A stretch of DNA of 35,627 nucleotides from an uncultured Clostridia bacterium (GTDB taxonomy: Bacteria > Bacillota > Clostridia > Oscillospirales > Oscillospiraceae), in the NCBI GenBank assembly GCA_946625125.1, contig CAMOSU010000010.1, positions 1 to 35,627 on the forward strand. The letters run 5' to 3'. The first letter of the stretch is position 1. Every line of letters begins with the position of its first letter. Made by a program: the position numbers and the translations under genes. Of the stretch, positions 24,351 to 31,779 are shown one piece after another. The notes below the pieces were generated by a model that saw only the letters and a list, made by a program, of their open reading frames with translations, was not told the DNA's origin and did no database searches.

Positions 24351-25970
24351 TCAGCCGCCGAAACCCCAGCCGAAGGGCCAGGCCCCCCAGCCGAAGGGAT
24401 CGGAGCCGCCGCCCTGATTCTGGTCGCCCTGGCCCTCCTGACCGCTCTGACCGTTTTGGCCGTCCTGGCCCTGCTGGTCGTTCTGCTGGGCGGGCAGAGC
24501 GGACTGGGTTTTCTCGCCCACGGTTACGGTGAGCGTCAAGGTCTCGCCCCGGCGGTAGACGGTGAGCTCCAACTTGTCTCCGGGCTCGGCAGCGGTCACA
24601 TTCTTCTTCAGGTCATCGGAGCTCTCTATGGTCTCGCCGTTGACGGCGGTGACGATGTCGTTGGCCTCCAGGCCGCCCTGGGCCGCGGGGCCTCCCTCCT
24701 CCACGGAGCGGATGGCCGCGCCCTGGGGCATGCCGTAGCTCTGGCTTTCCTCGCTGACGTTCCCCACGCTGACCCCGATGTAGGGGGTGGAGATGTAGCC
24801 CTTTTCAATGATGGAGCTCACGATCTCCTGGACAGCGTTGATGGGGATAGCGAAACCGATGTTGTCGATGCTGGCCTCCCCGGAGTAGCCGCTGGAGGAA
24901 TACTTGGCGTTGGTGATGCCCACCACCTCGCCGTACATATTGAACAGCGCGCCGCCGGAATTGCCGGAGTTGATGGCGGCGTCCGTCTGGATCAGGTTCA
25001 TGGTGACGTTGCTGGAAAGGGTCACAGCCCGGTTCAGGGCGGAGACGTTGCCCTTGGTCAGGGAGAAGGTCAGCTCGCCCAGGGGGTTGCCGATGGCGAC
25101 AACCTCGTCGCCCACCGTCAGCTTGTCGGAGTCGCCCAGGGTTACGGGGGTCAGGCCCTTGGCGTCGATTTTCAGCACGGCGATGTCGTTGCTGGCGTCA
25201 TAGCCCACCAGGGTAGCGGGGTACTTGGTGCCGTCGTACATGGCAACGGTGATGGTGTTGGCCTTGTCAATGACGTGCTGATTGGTGAGGATATAGCCGT
25301 CCTCCGTCAGAATGAAGCCGGAGCCGGCAGCCGCCGCAGTGGACTGATAGCCCCAGAAGTTGGTGGTGGTGATCTCCGTGGTGATGCCCACGGTGGAGTT
25401 GACGTTCTGGGCGTAGACCTGGCTGGCGTTCATCAGCTTGCCGCTCTCCACAGTCACCACGTTCAGCTCGGTGTTCTCCCGGGTTGCCGCCACCTGGAGA
25501 TTGGTGCTGCCGCCGCTCTCTCCCCGGCTGCCCCCCAGACGGTTGGCCAGCAGGGCGCCGCCGAAGCCCGCGCCGCCGCCCAGCAGGGCGCAGACCAGGG
25601 CCAGGGCCACAGCCTTTTTCCAGAAGCCGCCGGAACGCTTTTTCTGCTTTTTCTCAGGAGCCACGGAGACCGTACTCTGAGCGCCGTTGTTCTGTCCCGG
25701 GCGGGGCGTATAAGCCGGGCCGGAGGCGTAATAGGAATCCTGATAGCTTGGCTGCCTGTTGTAATTGGGCTGTCCGCCGTAGGCGGGCTGCTCGTTGCAG
25801 GCGGGCTGCTCGTTGCAGGCGGGCTGCTCGTTGCAGGCGGGCTGCCGGTGGTTGACTTCCTCCGGCGCACAGGGGGCCTCGGCAGACAGCTCGGGGCTCT
25901 GCTCCGGGCGCTTGGGCTCAGCAGGCTGCTCTTCAAAGGGGTTTTCGTTGTTCCGATCGTAGGTACTCAT
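24351..25970 (-). CDS. htrA: HtrA/DegP-type membrane-anchored serine protease (S1C family, PDZ)
   Basis: This envelope quality-control protease has 539 residues. A cytoplasmic Pro/Gln/Asn/Tyr-rich N-terminus (1-113) is followed by a transmembrane anchor (about 118-140). The trypsin-like domain carries the catalytic His in TNQHVI, Asp in ASNDIAVL and Ser in NSGNSGGAL. A PDZ domain (about 390-480) follows, with GVSVGNVSEESQ and GPAAQGGLEANDIV. The Gln/Gly tail ends in an odd aromatic motif DPFGWGAWPFGWGFGG. The N-terminus contains three exact 18-bp repeats encoding QPACNE, giving several cysteines in the predicted cytoplasm. The start at 25970 has AAAGGAG 9 nt upstream. A TACAAT -10 about 55 bp upstream lacks a good -35. 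Bases 25971-26130 hold no gene. Confidence 0.94.
   Translation of the reverse strand: MSTYDRNNENPFEEQPAEPKRPEQSPELSAEAPCAPEEVNHRQPACNEQPACNEQPACNEQPAYGGQPNYNRQPSYQDSYYASGPAYTPRPGQNNGAQSTVSVAPEKKQKKRSGGFWKKAVALALVCALLGGGAGFGGALLANRLGGSRGESGGSTNLQVAATRENTELNVVTVESGKLMNASQVYAQNVNSTVGITTEITTTNFWGYQSTAAAAGSGFILTEDGYILTNQHVIDKANTITVAMYDGTKYPATLVGYDASNDIAVLKIDAKGLTPVTLGDSDKLTVGDEVVAIGNPLGELTFSLTKGNVSALNRAVTLSSNVTMNLIQTDAAINSGNSGGALFNMYGEVVGITNAKYSSSGYSGEASIDNIGFAIPINAVQEIVSSIIEKGYISTPYIGVSVGNVSEESQSYGMPQGAAIRSVEEGGPAAQGGLEANDIVTAVNGETIESSDDLKKNVTAAEPGDKLELTVYRRGETLTLTVTVGEKTQSALPAQQNDQQGQDGQNGQSGQEGQGDQNQGGGSDPFGWGAWPFGWGFGG
25783..25845. repeat. 18-bp tandem repeat within htrA
   Basis: Three exact copies of an 18-bp unit (GCGGGCTGCTCGTTGCAG on the plus strand) plus half a copy encode repeated QPACNE in the cytoplasmic N-terminus. 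Exact identity suggests slippage-prone, variable length. Confidence 0.9.
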
Positions 25971-26130
25971 ATTGTAACGCTCCTTTGCTGTTGTTTTCTG
26001 TTTACGCTGTCATTGTAGCGCCGGATTTTGAACAAAAATAGCGAAAAAATCAAACTATTTATGAACAATTTCGGTTGGTGCTGCACGTTCCCAAAAATCA
26101 TTGCCCGGCAGATCCAATCAGCAGACAGCA

Positions 26131-26163
26131 AAAACCGGACGGCCCCGTGGAGTCGTCCGGTTT
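26131..26163 (-). terminator. Intrinsic terminator after threonine synthase
   Basis: AAACCGGACG and CGTCCGGTTT form a 10-bp stem 12 bp beyond the stop codon, followed on the minus strand by GGTTTTTGCTG. Confidence 0.88.
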
Positions 26164-26175
26164 CCTCTTTTCTGT

Positions 26176-27414
26176 TTACGGGTGGATGTCTGCCCGGGCA
26201 AAGGCTTCCAAAAGCTTGTCCATATCCGAGGGACAGGACAGAGGCTCCCCCCGGGCGGCGATGGCGTTGGCCACGTCCTTCAGGCCGTTGCCCGTGACCA
26301 CGGAGACCACCGTGGAATCAGCAGACAGTCTCCCCTGCTCCAGGAGCTTCCTGATCCCCGCGGTGCCGGTGACTCCCGCGGGCTCCCCGAAGACGCCGCA
26401 GCTCTCCCCCAGGAGCTTCTGGGCGTCCATGATCTCCTCGTCCGTGACCTCCACGGTGAGGCCGCCGGATTCCCGAATGGCGGCGATGGCCTTGTCCGCG
26501 TTCCGGGGAACCCCCACGGCGATGGAGTCCGCCAGGGTGTTCTCCTCCATGGGCCGCCAGGGCTCTCCGGTCTCCACGGCCCGGTTGATGGGATAACAGC
26601 CCGCCGCCTGGGCGGAAATCAGCCTGGGCAGCCGGTCAATAAAGCCGATGGCATAGAGATCCTTCAAGCCCTTCCAGAGTCCGGCAATGGTGCAGCCGTC
26701 GCCCACGGAGATGGCGATATAGTCCGGCACCTGCCAGTTGAGCTGCTCCATGATCTCCAGGCCCACGGTTTTCTTGCCCTCGGAGAGATAGGGATTGATT
26801 GCGGCGTTGCGATTGTACCAGCCCCATTTCTCAATGGCAGCCTTGGACAGCTCAAAGGTGTCCTCATAGCTGCCCTGAACGGAAATCACCGTGGCCCCGA
26901 AGGTCATGAGCTGGGCCACCTTCCCCTTGGGCGCCCGGGCGGGGACGAAGATGTAGGTTTTCAACCCCGCGGCGGCGGCGTTGCCCGCCAGAGAGGAGGC
27001 TGCATTGCCCGTGGAGGAGCAGGCGATGACCTTGGCCCCGGCCTCCCGGGCCTTGGCCACAGCCATGGCGGAGGCCCGGTCCTTCAGGGAGGCGGTGGGG
27101 TTCACCCCGTCATCCTTGATCCAAAGGCCCTTGAGGCCCAGACGCTTTGCCAGCCGGGGGGCTTCATAGAGGGGGGACCAACCCACCCGCAGCTCCGGGT
27201 CCGGGGTGCTTTCCTCCACAGGCAGCAGCTCCCGGTAGCGCCACATGGTAGGCTTATTCCGGGCAGCAAGGGTCTGCTTTGTAAGCACCGACTTGATGTA
27301 GTCGTAATCGTAGACAATATCCAGGATGCCGCCGCATTGGCAGTTGGTGAGATCCGGGACAGCCCGGTATTCCCTTCCGCATTTCACGCAGCGGGCGCAT
27401 TTCACATTTCGCAT
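26176..27414 (-). CDS. thrC: Threonine synthase with N-terminal zinc ribbon
   Basis: This PLP fold-type II enzyme would convert O-phosphohomoserine to threonine and phosphate. The 412-residue protein starts with a zinc-ribbon-like segment (CARCVKCGREY ... NCQCGG), seen in archaeal and Clostridial-type threonine synthases. The PLP lysine lies in NPTASLKDRASAMA, with the substrate loop SSTGNAASSLAG and the phosphate-binding glycine region ISVGDGCTIAGLW. The ATG at 27414 has GAGGT 7 nt upstream. No hom or thrB is adjacent, so the gene stands alone. Related enzymes such as cysteate synthase share this fold, so the assignment is strong but not exclusive. Confidence 0.86.
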   Translation of the reverse strand: MRNVKCARCVKCGREYRAVPDLTNCQCGGILDIVYDYDYIKSVLTKQTLAARNKPTMWRYRELLPVEESTPDPELRVGWSPLYEAPRLAKRLGLKGLWIKDDGVNPTASLKDRASAMAVAKAREAGAKVIACSSTGNAASSLAGNAAAAGLKTYIFVPARAPKGKVAQLMTFGATVISVQGSYEDTFELSKAAIEKWGWYNRNAAINPYLSEGKKTVGLEIMEQLNWQVPDYIAISVGDGCTIAGLWKGLKDLYAIGFIDRLPRLISAQAAGCYPINRAVETGEPWRPMEENTLADSIAVGVPRNADKAIAAIRESGGLTVEVTDEEIMDAQKLLGESCGVFGEPAGVTGTAGIRKLLEQGRLSADSTVVSVVTGNGLKDVANAIAARGEPLSCPSDMDKLLEAFARADIHP

Positions 27415-27457
27415 AATTTACCTCACAGTTGGCGAACGGCGGAACGCCGTCCCCGGT

Positions 27458-27565
27458 CATTCTAAGCGCGGCGAAGAATCCGCATTCCCCTTCCCGGGCC
27501 ATTCTGAGCGCGGCGAAGAATCCGTATTCCCCCTTCCCCGGCCATTCTGAGTGCGGCGAAGAATC
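27458..27565. repeat. Three tandem copies of the CATTCTGAGCGCGGCGAAGAATC repeat
   Basis: Copies start at 27458, 27500 and 27543 (42-43 bp period), each followed by CCGCATTCCCC or CCGTATTCCCC. They match the left end of the 113-bp element at 13434. They occupy the 404-bp gap upstream of thrC, which has no credible gene; G-rich filler lies at 27566-27660. Confidence 0.85.
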
Positions 27566-27683
27566 CGCATTCCCCGTCCCCCGGATGGACGTACCCCCCG
27601 GGGGAACGGCGGGGCAGGCAGGGCTTGGTCCCGCCGCTTCCCTCTCCGGGCGGGGCTCATACGATGATCCGATAAAACGCTTT

Positions 27684-27796
27684 CAAAAGATTTGCGAGGC
27701 AGATTTGTGCCAGACGAGGCGGAGGACGCAGCCGGGCTTGACGCCCGGCAAGGACGACAACGAAGTATGGCGCAAATCTGGCCGCAAAGATTTTAA
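27684..27796. repeat. 113-bp structured palindromic element with an internal hairpin
   Basis: The outer arms AAAAGATTTGCGAGGCAGAT (27684 onward) and, on the other strand, AAAATCTTTGCGGCCAGATT pair over about 27 positions with few mismatches. In the middle is the perfect hairpin GCCGGGC-ttgac-GCCCGGC (27731-27749), with conserved-looking GAGGCGGAGGACG and AAGGACGACAACGAAG on its sides. No protein is likely. It lies just after the S-layer-homology gene's stop codon and may be a mobile palindrome or a structured RNA. Confidence 0.7.
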
Positions 27797-27818
27797 ATGG
27801 TTTAATTGGATAACAGTA

Positions 27819-29987
27819 TCAGCCCACAGGGGCGTAGAGCTTGCTGAGGAAGGTGATGATCTGCGCCCGGGTGCAGGTCATGCCCACACCGAAGTTCCCG
27901 TCTCCGGTGCCGCTGGTGATCCTGTGTTCCACGGCCCAGAGCACGGCGTTATAGAAGTAATCCCCCGGATGCACGTCCCCGAAGGGGCTGCTCCCGCCCT
28001 GGGGCGTCTGAGAGCCCGCGGCCCTCCACAGGAAGGCCATGGCCTGCTCCCGGGTACAGGGCATACCCACACCGAAGTTGCCGTCCCCGGTGCCGCTGGT
28101 GATCCCGTTCTCCACTGCCCAGAGCACGGCGTCATAGTAATAAGCGCCGGGCTGAACATCCAGGAAGGGGGAGGGATCGTTGGAGTGGCCGGGCTCATAC
28201 CGGGCTTTCCATAGGAAGGTCATGATCTGCTCCCGGGTGCAGGGGGCGTTGGGCGAAAACTGCCCCTGTCCGGTGCCGCTGGTAATGGGGGGCTGATGAT
28301 TCACCGCCCACATCACCGGCTCATAGAAATAATCCCAGGCGTCCACATCCTCAAAGCGCCGCTCCACGAAGTAGGCGACAATCTCCGTGTCCTTGTTCAG
28401 ATCAAAGCTGTAGACCGGGTCCCTGCTGAGAATCTCAAAGCTTTTGGCGTTGTACCACATCTTGAACTGGAAGCCGGGGGCGGGCTTCGCCGTCAGGGTG
28501 ACGGGGCCCTCCTCCACGCTGCCAAAGTCATAGATCCTGGCCCAGCCATCCAATCTGTAGCGGTCCGAGCTGATTCTGCCGCACGCATCGGGCGCGCAGC
28601 TCACCGTGAAGGAATAGCTCCTCGGGATGGTCACGGCCACAATGGCGCTGACGGAGTTCGGCGTGCCAAAGGCGGAGCCGTTCACCAGCTTCACAAGCCT
28701 GGCATTCTTGCCCTCGAGCTGGAATTGCAGCCCCTTCTCGCTGACGGTGTACATTCCCGTACCGTCGTAGAGGTTGATCCGGGCGTAGTAGGTCTTTCCC
28801 CCCTCCAGGGACCCCGCATAGAATTCCCCGGCGGCGTTGGCGTCGGTGTACCAGCCCTGTACGCCCATCTGGATGCCGGGGGTCAGGTTGATGATTTGCG
28901 GATGGCTCTCCGTGGCGTCGGAGCCCGCCCGGGGCGCAGCGATCCAGGCGCCGGCCTCCCGCAGCGTATCCCCGGCGGGAACCGTCACGCTGTACAGGAC
29001 GGTAATTTCTCCCCATTCATTTTTTTCAGCGGAGATCAGCTCCGCCCCGTGCAGATTGATCCGCGGGAGCTCTCCGGCCACGTTCAGGTACACATAGGCC
29101 TGGCTGTAGTAGGTTCCTCCCTTCTGCAGCGGGCCGGTATAGATCAGATCGCTGTGCAAATGGCCGTCCACCAGTCCCAGGAAGAACTGCTCGGTATACG
29201 CATCGTAGGGGGCTGTCTCCGGCACGCTCAGGATGGGTCCGTCCTGATTCTCCACCAGGCAGCTTTCGGGCAGGCTGACGTAGAGATCCACCGACTCGAT
29301 ACAGGGATCCCACATGGCGTAGAGCTTCAGGTCGGCGGTGACTGTTTCATCAAAGTAATAGCTGCCGTCGTCGTCGCCGAAGGGGCTCAGGCTCCAGCCC
29401 CAGAAGCGCTCATAGGGCAGATTCGGCATCTGAACCTGCTCATAATTCCGAACCGCGTCCCAGATCGTGCCGCCCAGGGGGACCGCCAGCGGGGCGGGAG
29501 CCGGGTCCGGGCTGCCGTTGGGATCGAAGCTGACTGTTACAGTCCCCGGCGCGCAGGTAAAGATGTAAGTCAGGGCGGCGGTGACGCTGCTCAGGCGCTC
29601 AATTTGGGCGTCATGGCCGTTGATGCCGCCGTAGGAAGGCGTGTCGGCAAATACGTAACCCGCCTTCAGGGTAACGAAGGCCTGACAGGCGTATTTCTGA
29701 TTCGCCACATAGCTGTAGCTCTCCGTCAGGAACTTCCCGCTGGGGTTTCCGTTGGCGTCCAGCTCAAAAAAGTGAACCTCGTCCACCGTATAGGGATAAC
29801 TGTCATGCTGGGCAAGTCCGGTGAGCTTCGGGTGCTCGCCGGCAATGGGGCAGCTTACGAACACAGACGCGCCGTACACCTTCTCCTCTTCCGGGTCCCC
29901 CCCGGCCAGAGCGGTCATCGGCAGCATACAGACAGTCATTGCGACTACAAGAAACAGGGCCAGACAGCGAAATAAGGATTGTTTCAT
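27819..29987 (-). CDS. Secreted S-layer-homology (SLH) domain protein
   Basis: This 722-residue surface protein has a Sec signal peptide (about residues 1-28, ending TALAGG). The middle contains tandem modules of the kind found in many Clostridial surface proteins. Each has a GGKTYYARINLYDGTGMY-like strand pattern, at about residues 40-160, 270-380 and 390-500. An InlB-like FDPNG ... YAMW segment lies near 165-250. Three SLH domains cover about the last 175 residues, each with WAVNHQPPITSGTG-like or AVLWAVENGITSGTG and CTREQ motifs, and would bind cell-wall polymer. The start at 29987 has AAAGGAG 7 nt upstream. The two last SLH repeats are very similar in sequence, which suggests recent duplication. 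The ligand or enzymatic role is unknown. Confidence 0.88.
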   Translation of the reverse strand: MKQSLFRCLALFLVVAMTVCMLPMTALAGGDPEEEKVYGASVFVSCPIAGEHPKLTGLAQHDSYPYTVDEVHFFELDANGNPSGKFLTESYSYVANQKYACQAFVTLKAGYVFADTPSYGGINGHDAQIERLSSVTAALTYIFTCAPGTVTVSFDPNGSPDPAPAPLAVPLGGTIWDAVRNYEQVQMPNLPYERFWGWSLSPFGDDDGSYYFDETVTADLKLYAMWDPCIESVDLYVSLPESCLVENQDGPILSVPETAPYDAYTEQFFLGLVDGHLHSDLIYTGPLQKGGTYYSQAYVYLNVAGELPRINLHGAELISAEKNEWGEITVLYSVTVPAGDTLREAGAWIAAPRAGSDATESHPQIINLTPGIQMGVQGWYTDANAAGEFYAGSLEGGKTYYARINLYDGTGMYTVSEKGLQFQLEGKNARLVKLVNGSAFGTPNSVSAIVAVTIPRSYSFTVSCAPDACGRISSDRYRLDGWARIYDFGSVEEGPVTLTAKPAPGFQFKMWYNAKSFEILSRDPVYSFDLNKDTEIVAYFVERRFEDVDAWDYFYEPVMWAVNHQPPITSGTGQGQFSPNAPCTREQIMTFLWKARYEPGHSNDPSPFLDVQPGAYYYDAVLWAVENGITSGTGDGNFGVGMPCTREQAMAFLWRAAGSQTPQGGSSPFGDVHPGDYFYNAVLWAVEHRITSGTGDGNFGVGMTCTRAQIITFLSKLYAPVG

Positions 29988-30096
29988 GATAATACTCCTT
30001 TCTGTTGGGGCGACGGCTACTTCTCTCCGGGGAACGCTGCGGCTGAGGGTCTGCGGCGGGGCTTCTTTCGTGGGGAGGCTCCCAGAATGAATGGCA

Positions 30097-30125
30097 CGCT
30101 GGGACGGCCAAAGGCCGTCCCAGCG
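30097..30125. repeat. Perfect 13-bp hairpin after the PLP enzyme gene
   Basis: CGCTGGGACGGCC-aaa-GGCCGTCCCAGCG is a perfect stem with a 3-nt loop just beyond the stop at 30133. No T-run follows on the minus strand, so it is either a weak terminator or another member of the GGGACGGC palindrome set. Confidence 0.7.
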
Positions 30126-30132
30126 CGGGAAA

Positions 30133-31605
30133 TCAGAGCTTGGCCAGCAGGCCAACCTCTTCGTTGAAGGCCTCGGTGAGCTTGTCCAGCTCGGCGGCCT
30201 GGGCGTGAATCTCGTCCCAAACCTGGGGCTTGTACCACTGATCGTCCAGATCCTCCACCTTCATCTGCTGCTGCTCCACCCAGGTGTAATACTTCAGGTT
30301 GTGGACCCGCTTGCGCTCGGGGTAGGTCAGCTCCAGCATATTGTCGGTCTTCAGGCCCAGCATGTGCAGGGCGTGGTCCTTGGAGGCCTCGAAGACGGAG
30401 TAGGGGCCGTACATCTCGTTGAGCTCCTCCACCCGGGACTTGTACATCACGGCGGAGTCAGTGAGCACGGTGACAATCACATCGTTCTCGTTGAGCTCAT
30501 ACCACTTGGCCATCTTGATGCAGCACAGGACGTTGGCAATGCCGGAAATGCCCATCCAGGTGAACTTTTCAATCTGCTCGTCGGACATGTGAAGCGCTTC
30601 CTTCAGGTACTTCTGGCCCTCGGGGGTGTTGAAGAGCCGCAGCAGACGCTGGGAGTCCTCGTCGTCAATGGCAATGCCCATGTCGGTGTTGCGGACGTTG
30701 TGAACCCAAGGGATGTGCTTGTCCCCGATGCCTTCGATGCGGTGGCCGCCGAAGCCGTTGTTCAAGATGGTGGGGCATTGGAGGGCTTCGCCCACCGCCA
30801 GCTTCATCCGGGGATAGCGGTCCTTCAGCAGATCGCCGGCGGACATGGTGCCTGCGGAGCCGGAGGTGAAAGCGGCGGCAGCCAGACGCTGACCGGGCTT
30901 CTTCACCGCCTCAAAGAGCTCCGCCAGGGCGGTGCCGGTAACGTTGTAGTGCCACAGGGGGTTGCCCATTTCGGCAAACTGGTTAAAGATCATCATGGTG
31001 GGGTCCTGCTTCAGCTCCCAGGTCTTGTCGAAGATTTCCTTGACGTTGGACTCGCAGCCCGGGGTGGCGATGATCTGGCCCGCGATGGACTTGAGCCAGT
31101 CGAAGCGCTCCTTGGACATGTCCTCGGGGAGAATGGCCACGGAGTCCACCGCCAGCAGCTTGGAGTTGAAGGCGCCGCCCCGGCAGTAGTTGCCGGTGGA
31201 GGGCCAGACGGCGTGGTGGTAGTCGGCGTCAAACTGGCCCGTCACCAGCCGGGGCACCAGGCAGCCGTAGGAGGCGCCTACCTTGTGGCAGCCCGTGGGG
31301 AACCACTTGCCCGCCATGGCAAGAATGCGGCAGGGTACACCGGAGAGCTCGGAGGGAATTTCCACGTAGTTGGGAACCTTCTGGTACAGGCCGCCGGACT
31401 CCTTGGCCTCGTTGTGCCAGTTGATCCGGAACAGGTTCACAGGGTCCACTGCCCAGAGGTCGGTTTTGGTGAGCCGTTCCTTGATCTTTTCAGGGATCAG
31501 ATCGGGGTTCTGCATCTGAGCGATGGTGGGGATGATGACGTTGTTTTCTCTGGCCTTTTGGATGTTGTGGGCCAGGCCTTCCTTGCAGATGGAAAGGTCG
31601 ATCAT
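30133..31605 (-). CDS. PLP-dependent fold-type II enzyme (cysteine synthase/ammonia-lyase-like) of the ygeYW locus
   Basis: This 490-residue PLP enzyme has no assigned substrate. The likely Schiff-base lysine is K108 in TGCHKVGASYG. The carboxylate-binding loop is WPSTGNYCRGG (134-144) and the phosphate-binding loop is TSGSAGTMSAGD (247-258). It is about 90 residues longer than YgeX-type 2,3-diaminopropionate ammonia-lyase and cysteine synthase. The start at 31605 has AGGAGG 7 nt upstream. It is divergent from ygeY-ygeW-arcC, so it may supply the lyase step that YgeX provides in the E. coli ygeWXY cluster (inference). Cysteine-rich stretches (NVLCCIKMAK) are noted. Confidence 0.8.
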   Translation of the reverse strand: MIDLSICKEGLAHNIQKARENNVIIPTIAQMQNPDLIPEKIKERLTKTDLWAVDPVNLFRINWHNEAKESGGLYQKVPNYVEIPSELSGVPCRILAMAGKWFPTGCHKVGASYGCLVPRLVTGQFDADYHHAVWPSTGNYCRGGAFNSKLLAVDSVAILPEDMSKERFDWLKSIAGQIIATPGCESNVKEIFDKTWELKQDPTMMIFNQFAEMGNPLWHYNVTGTALAELFEAVKKPGQRLAAAAFTSGSAGTMSAGDLLKDRYPRMKLAVGEALQCPTILNNGFGGHRIEGIGDKHIPWVHNVRNTDMGIAIDDEDSQRLLRLFNTPEGQKYLKEALHMSDEQIEKFTWMGISGIANVLCCIKMAKWYELNENDVIVTVLTDSAVMYKSRVEELNEMYGPYSVFEASKDHALHMLGLKTDNMLELTYPERKRVHNLKYYTWVEQQQMKVEDLDDQWYKPQVWDEIHAQAAELDKLTEAFNEEVGLLAKL

Positions 31606-31649
31606 GTTAAGTTCCTCCTGTTTTTTTATTTGGGTTTTCCTTCATGCTA

Positions 31650-31661
31650 ATCATACCACAG
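31650..31661 (-). promoter_or_regulatory. Extended -10 of the PLP enzyme promoter
   Basis: CTGTGG-TATGAT on the minus strand lies about 45 bp upstream of the start codon. No clear -35 is seen, so activity may depend on the extended -10 or on an activator. Confidence 0.55.
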
Positions 31662-31697
31662 CTTTTCTCTAAATGAAAGAAAATTTTGCACTTCGGG

Positions 31698-31725
31698 TTG
31701 ACTTCTTGTACACTTGTGCTAAAAT
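31698..31725 (+). promoter_or_regulatory. Promoter of the ygeY-ygeW-arcC operon
   Basis: The -35 is TTGACT (31698-31703), the spacer is 16 bp and the -10 is TAAAAT (31720-31725), preceded by TTGTGC. It is arranged back to back with the PLP-enzyme promoter, so a shared intergenic regulator is possible. Confidence 0.8.
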
Positions 31726-31779
31726 GTATGGTAGTGTGGAAAAATTTTTATGGAATTATCACGAATGCGGAGGTCTGTT

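Noticed and set aside
26176-27414. Reading the zinc-ribbon PLP enzyme as YgeX (diaminopropionate ammonia-lyase) of the nearby ygeYW locus
   Set aside because: The ASLKDR lysine motif, N-terminal zinc ribbon and SSTGNAASS loop match threonine synthase, and the SLH gene separates it from the operon.
27429-28214. Possible gene upstream of thrC on the plus strand
   Set aside because: The frame runs through three copies of a non-coding repeat and the structured element, then antisense to the SLH gene.
30097-30125. Intrinsic terminator of the PLP enzyme gene
   Set aside because: The stem is perfect but no T-run follows on the minus strand, so it was listed as a repeat instead.
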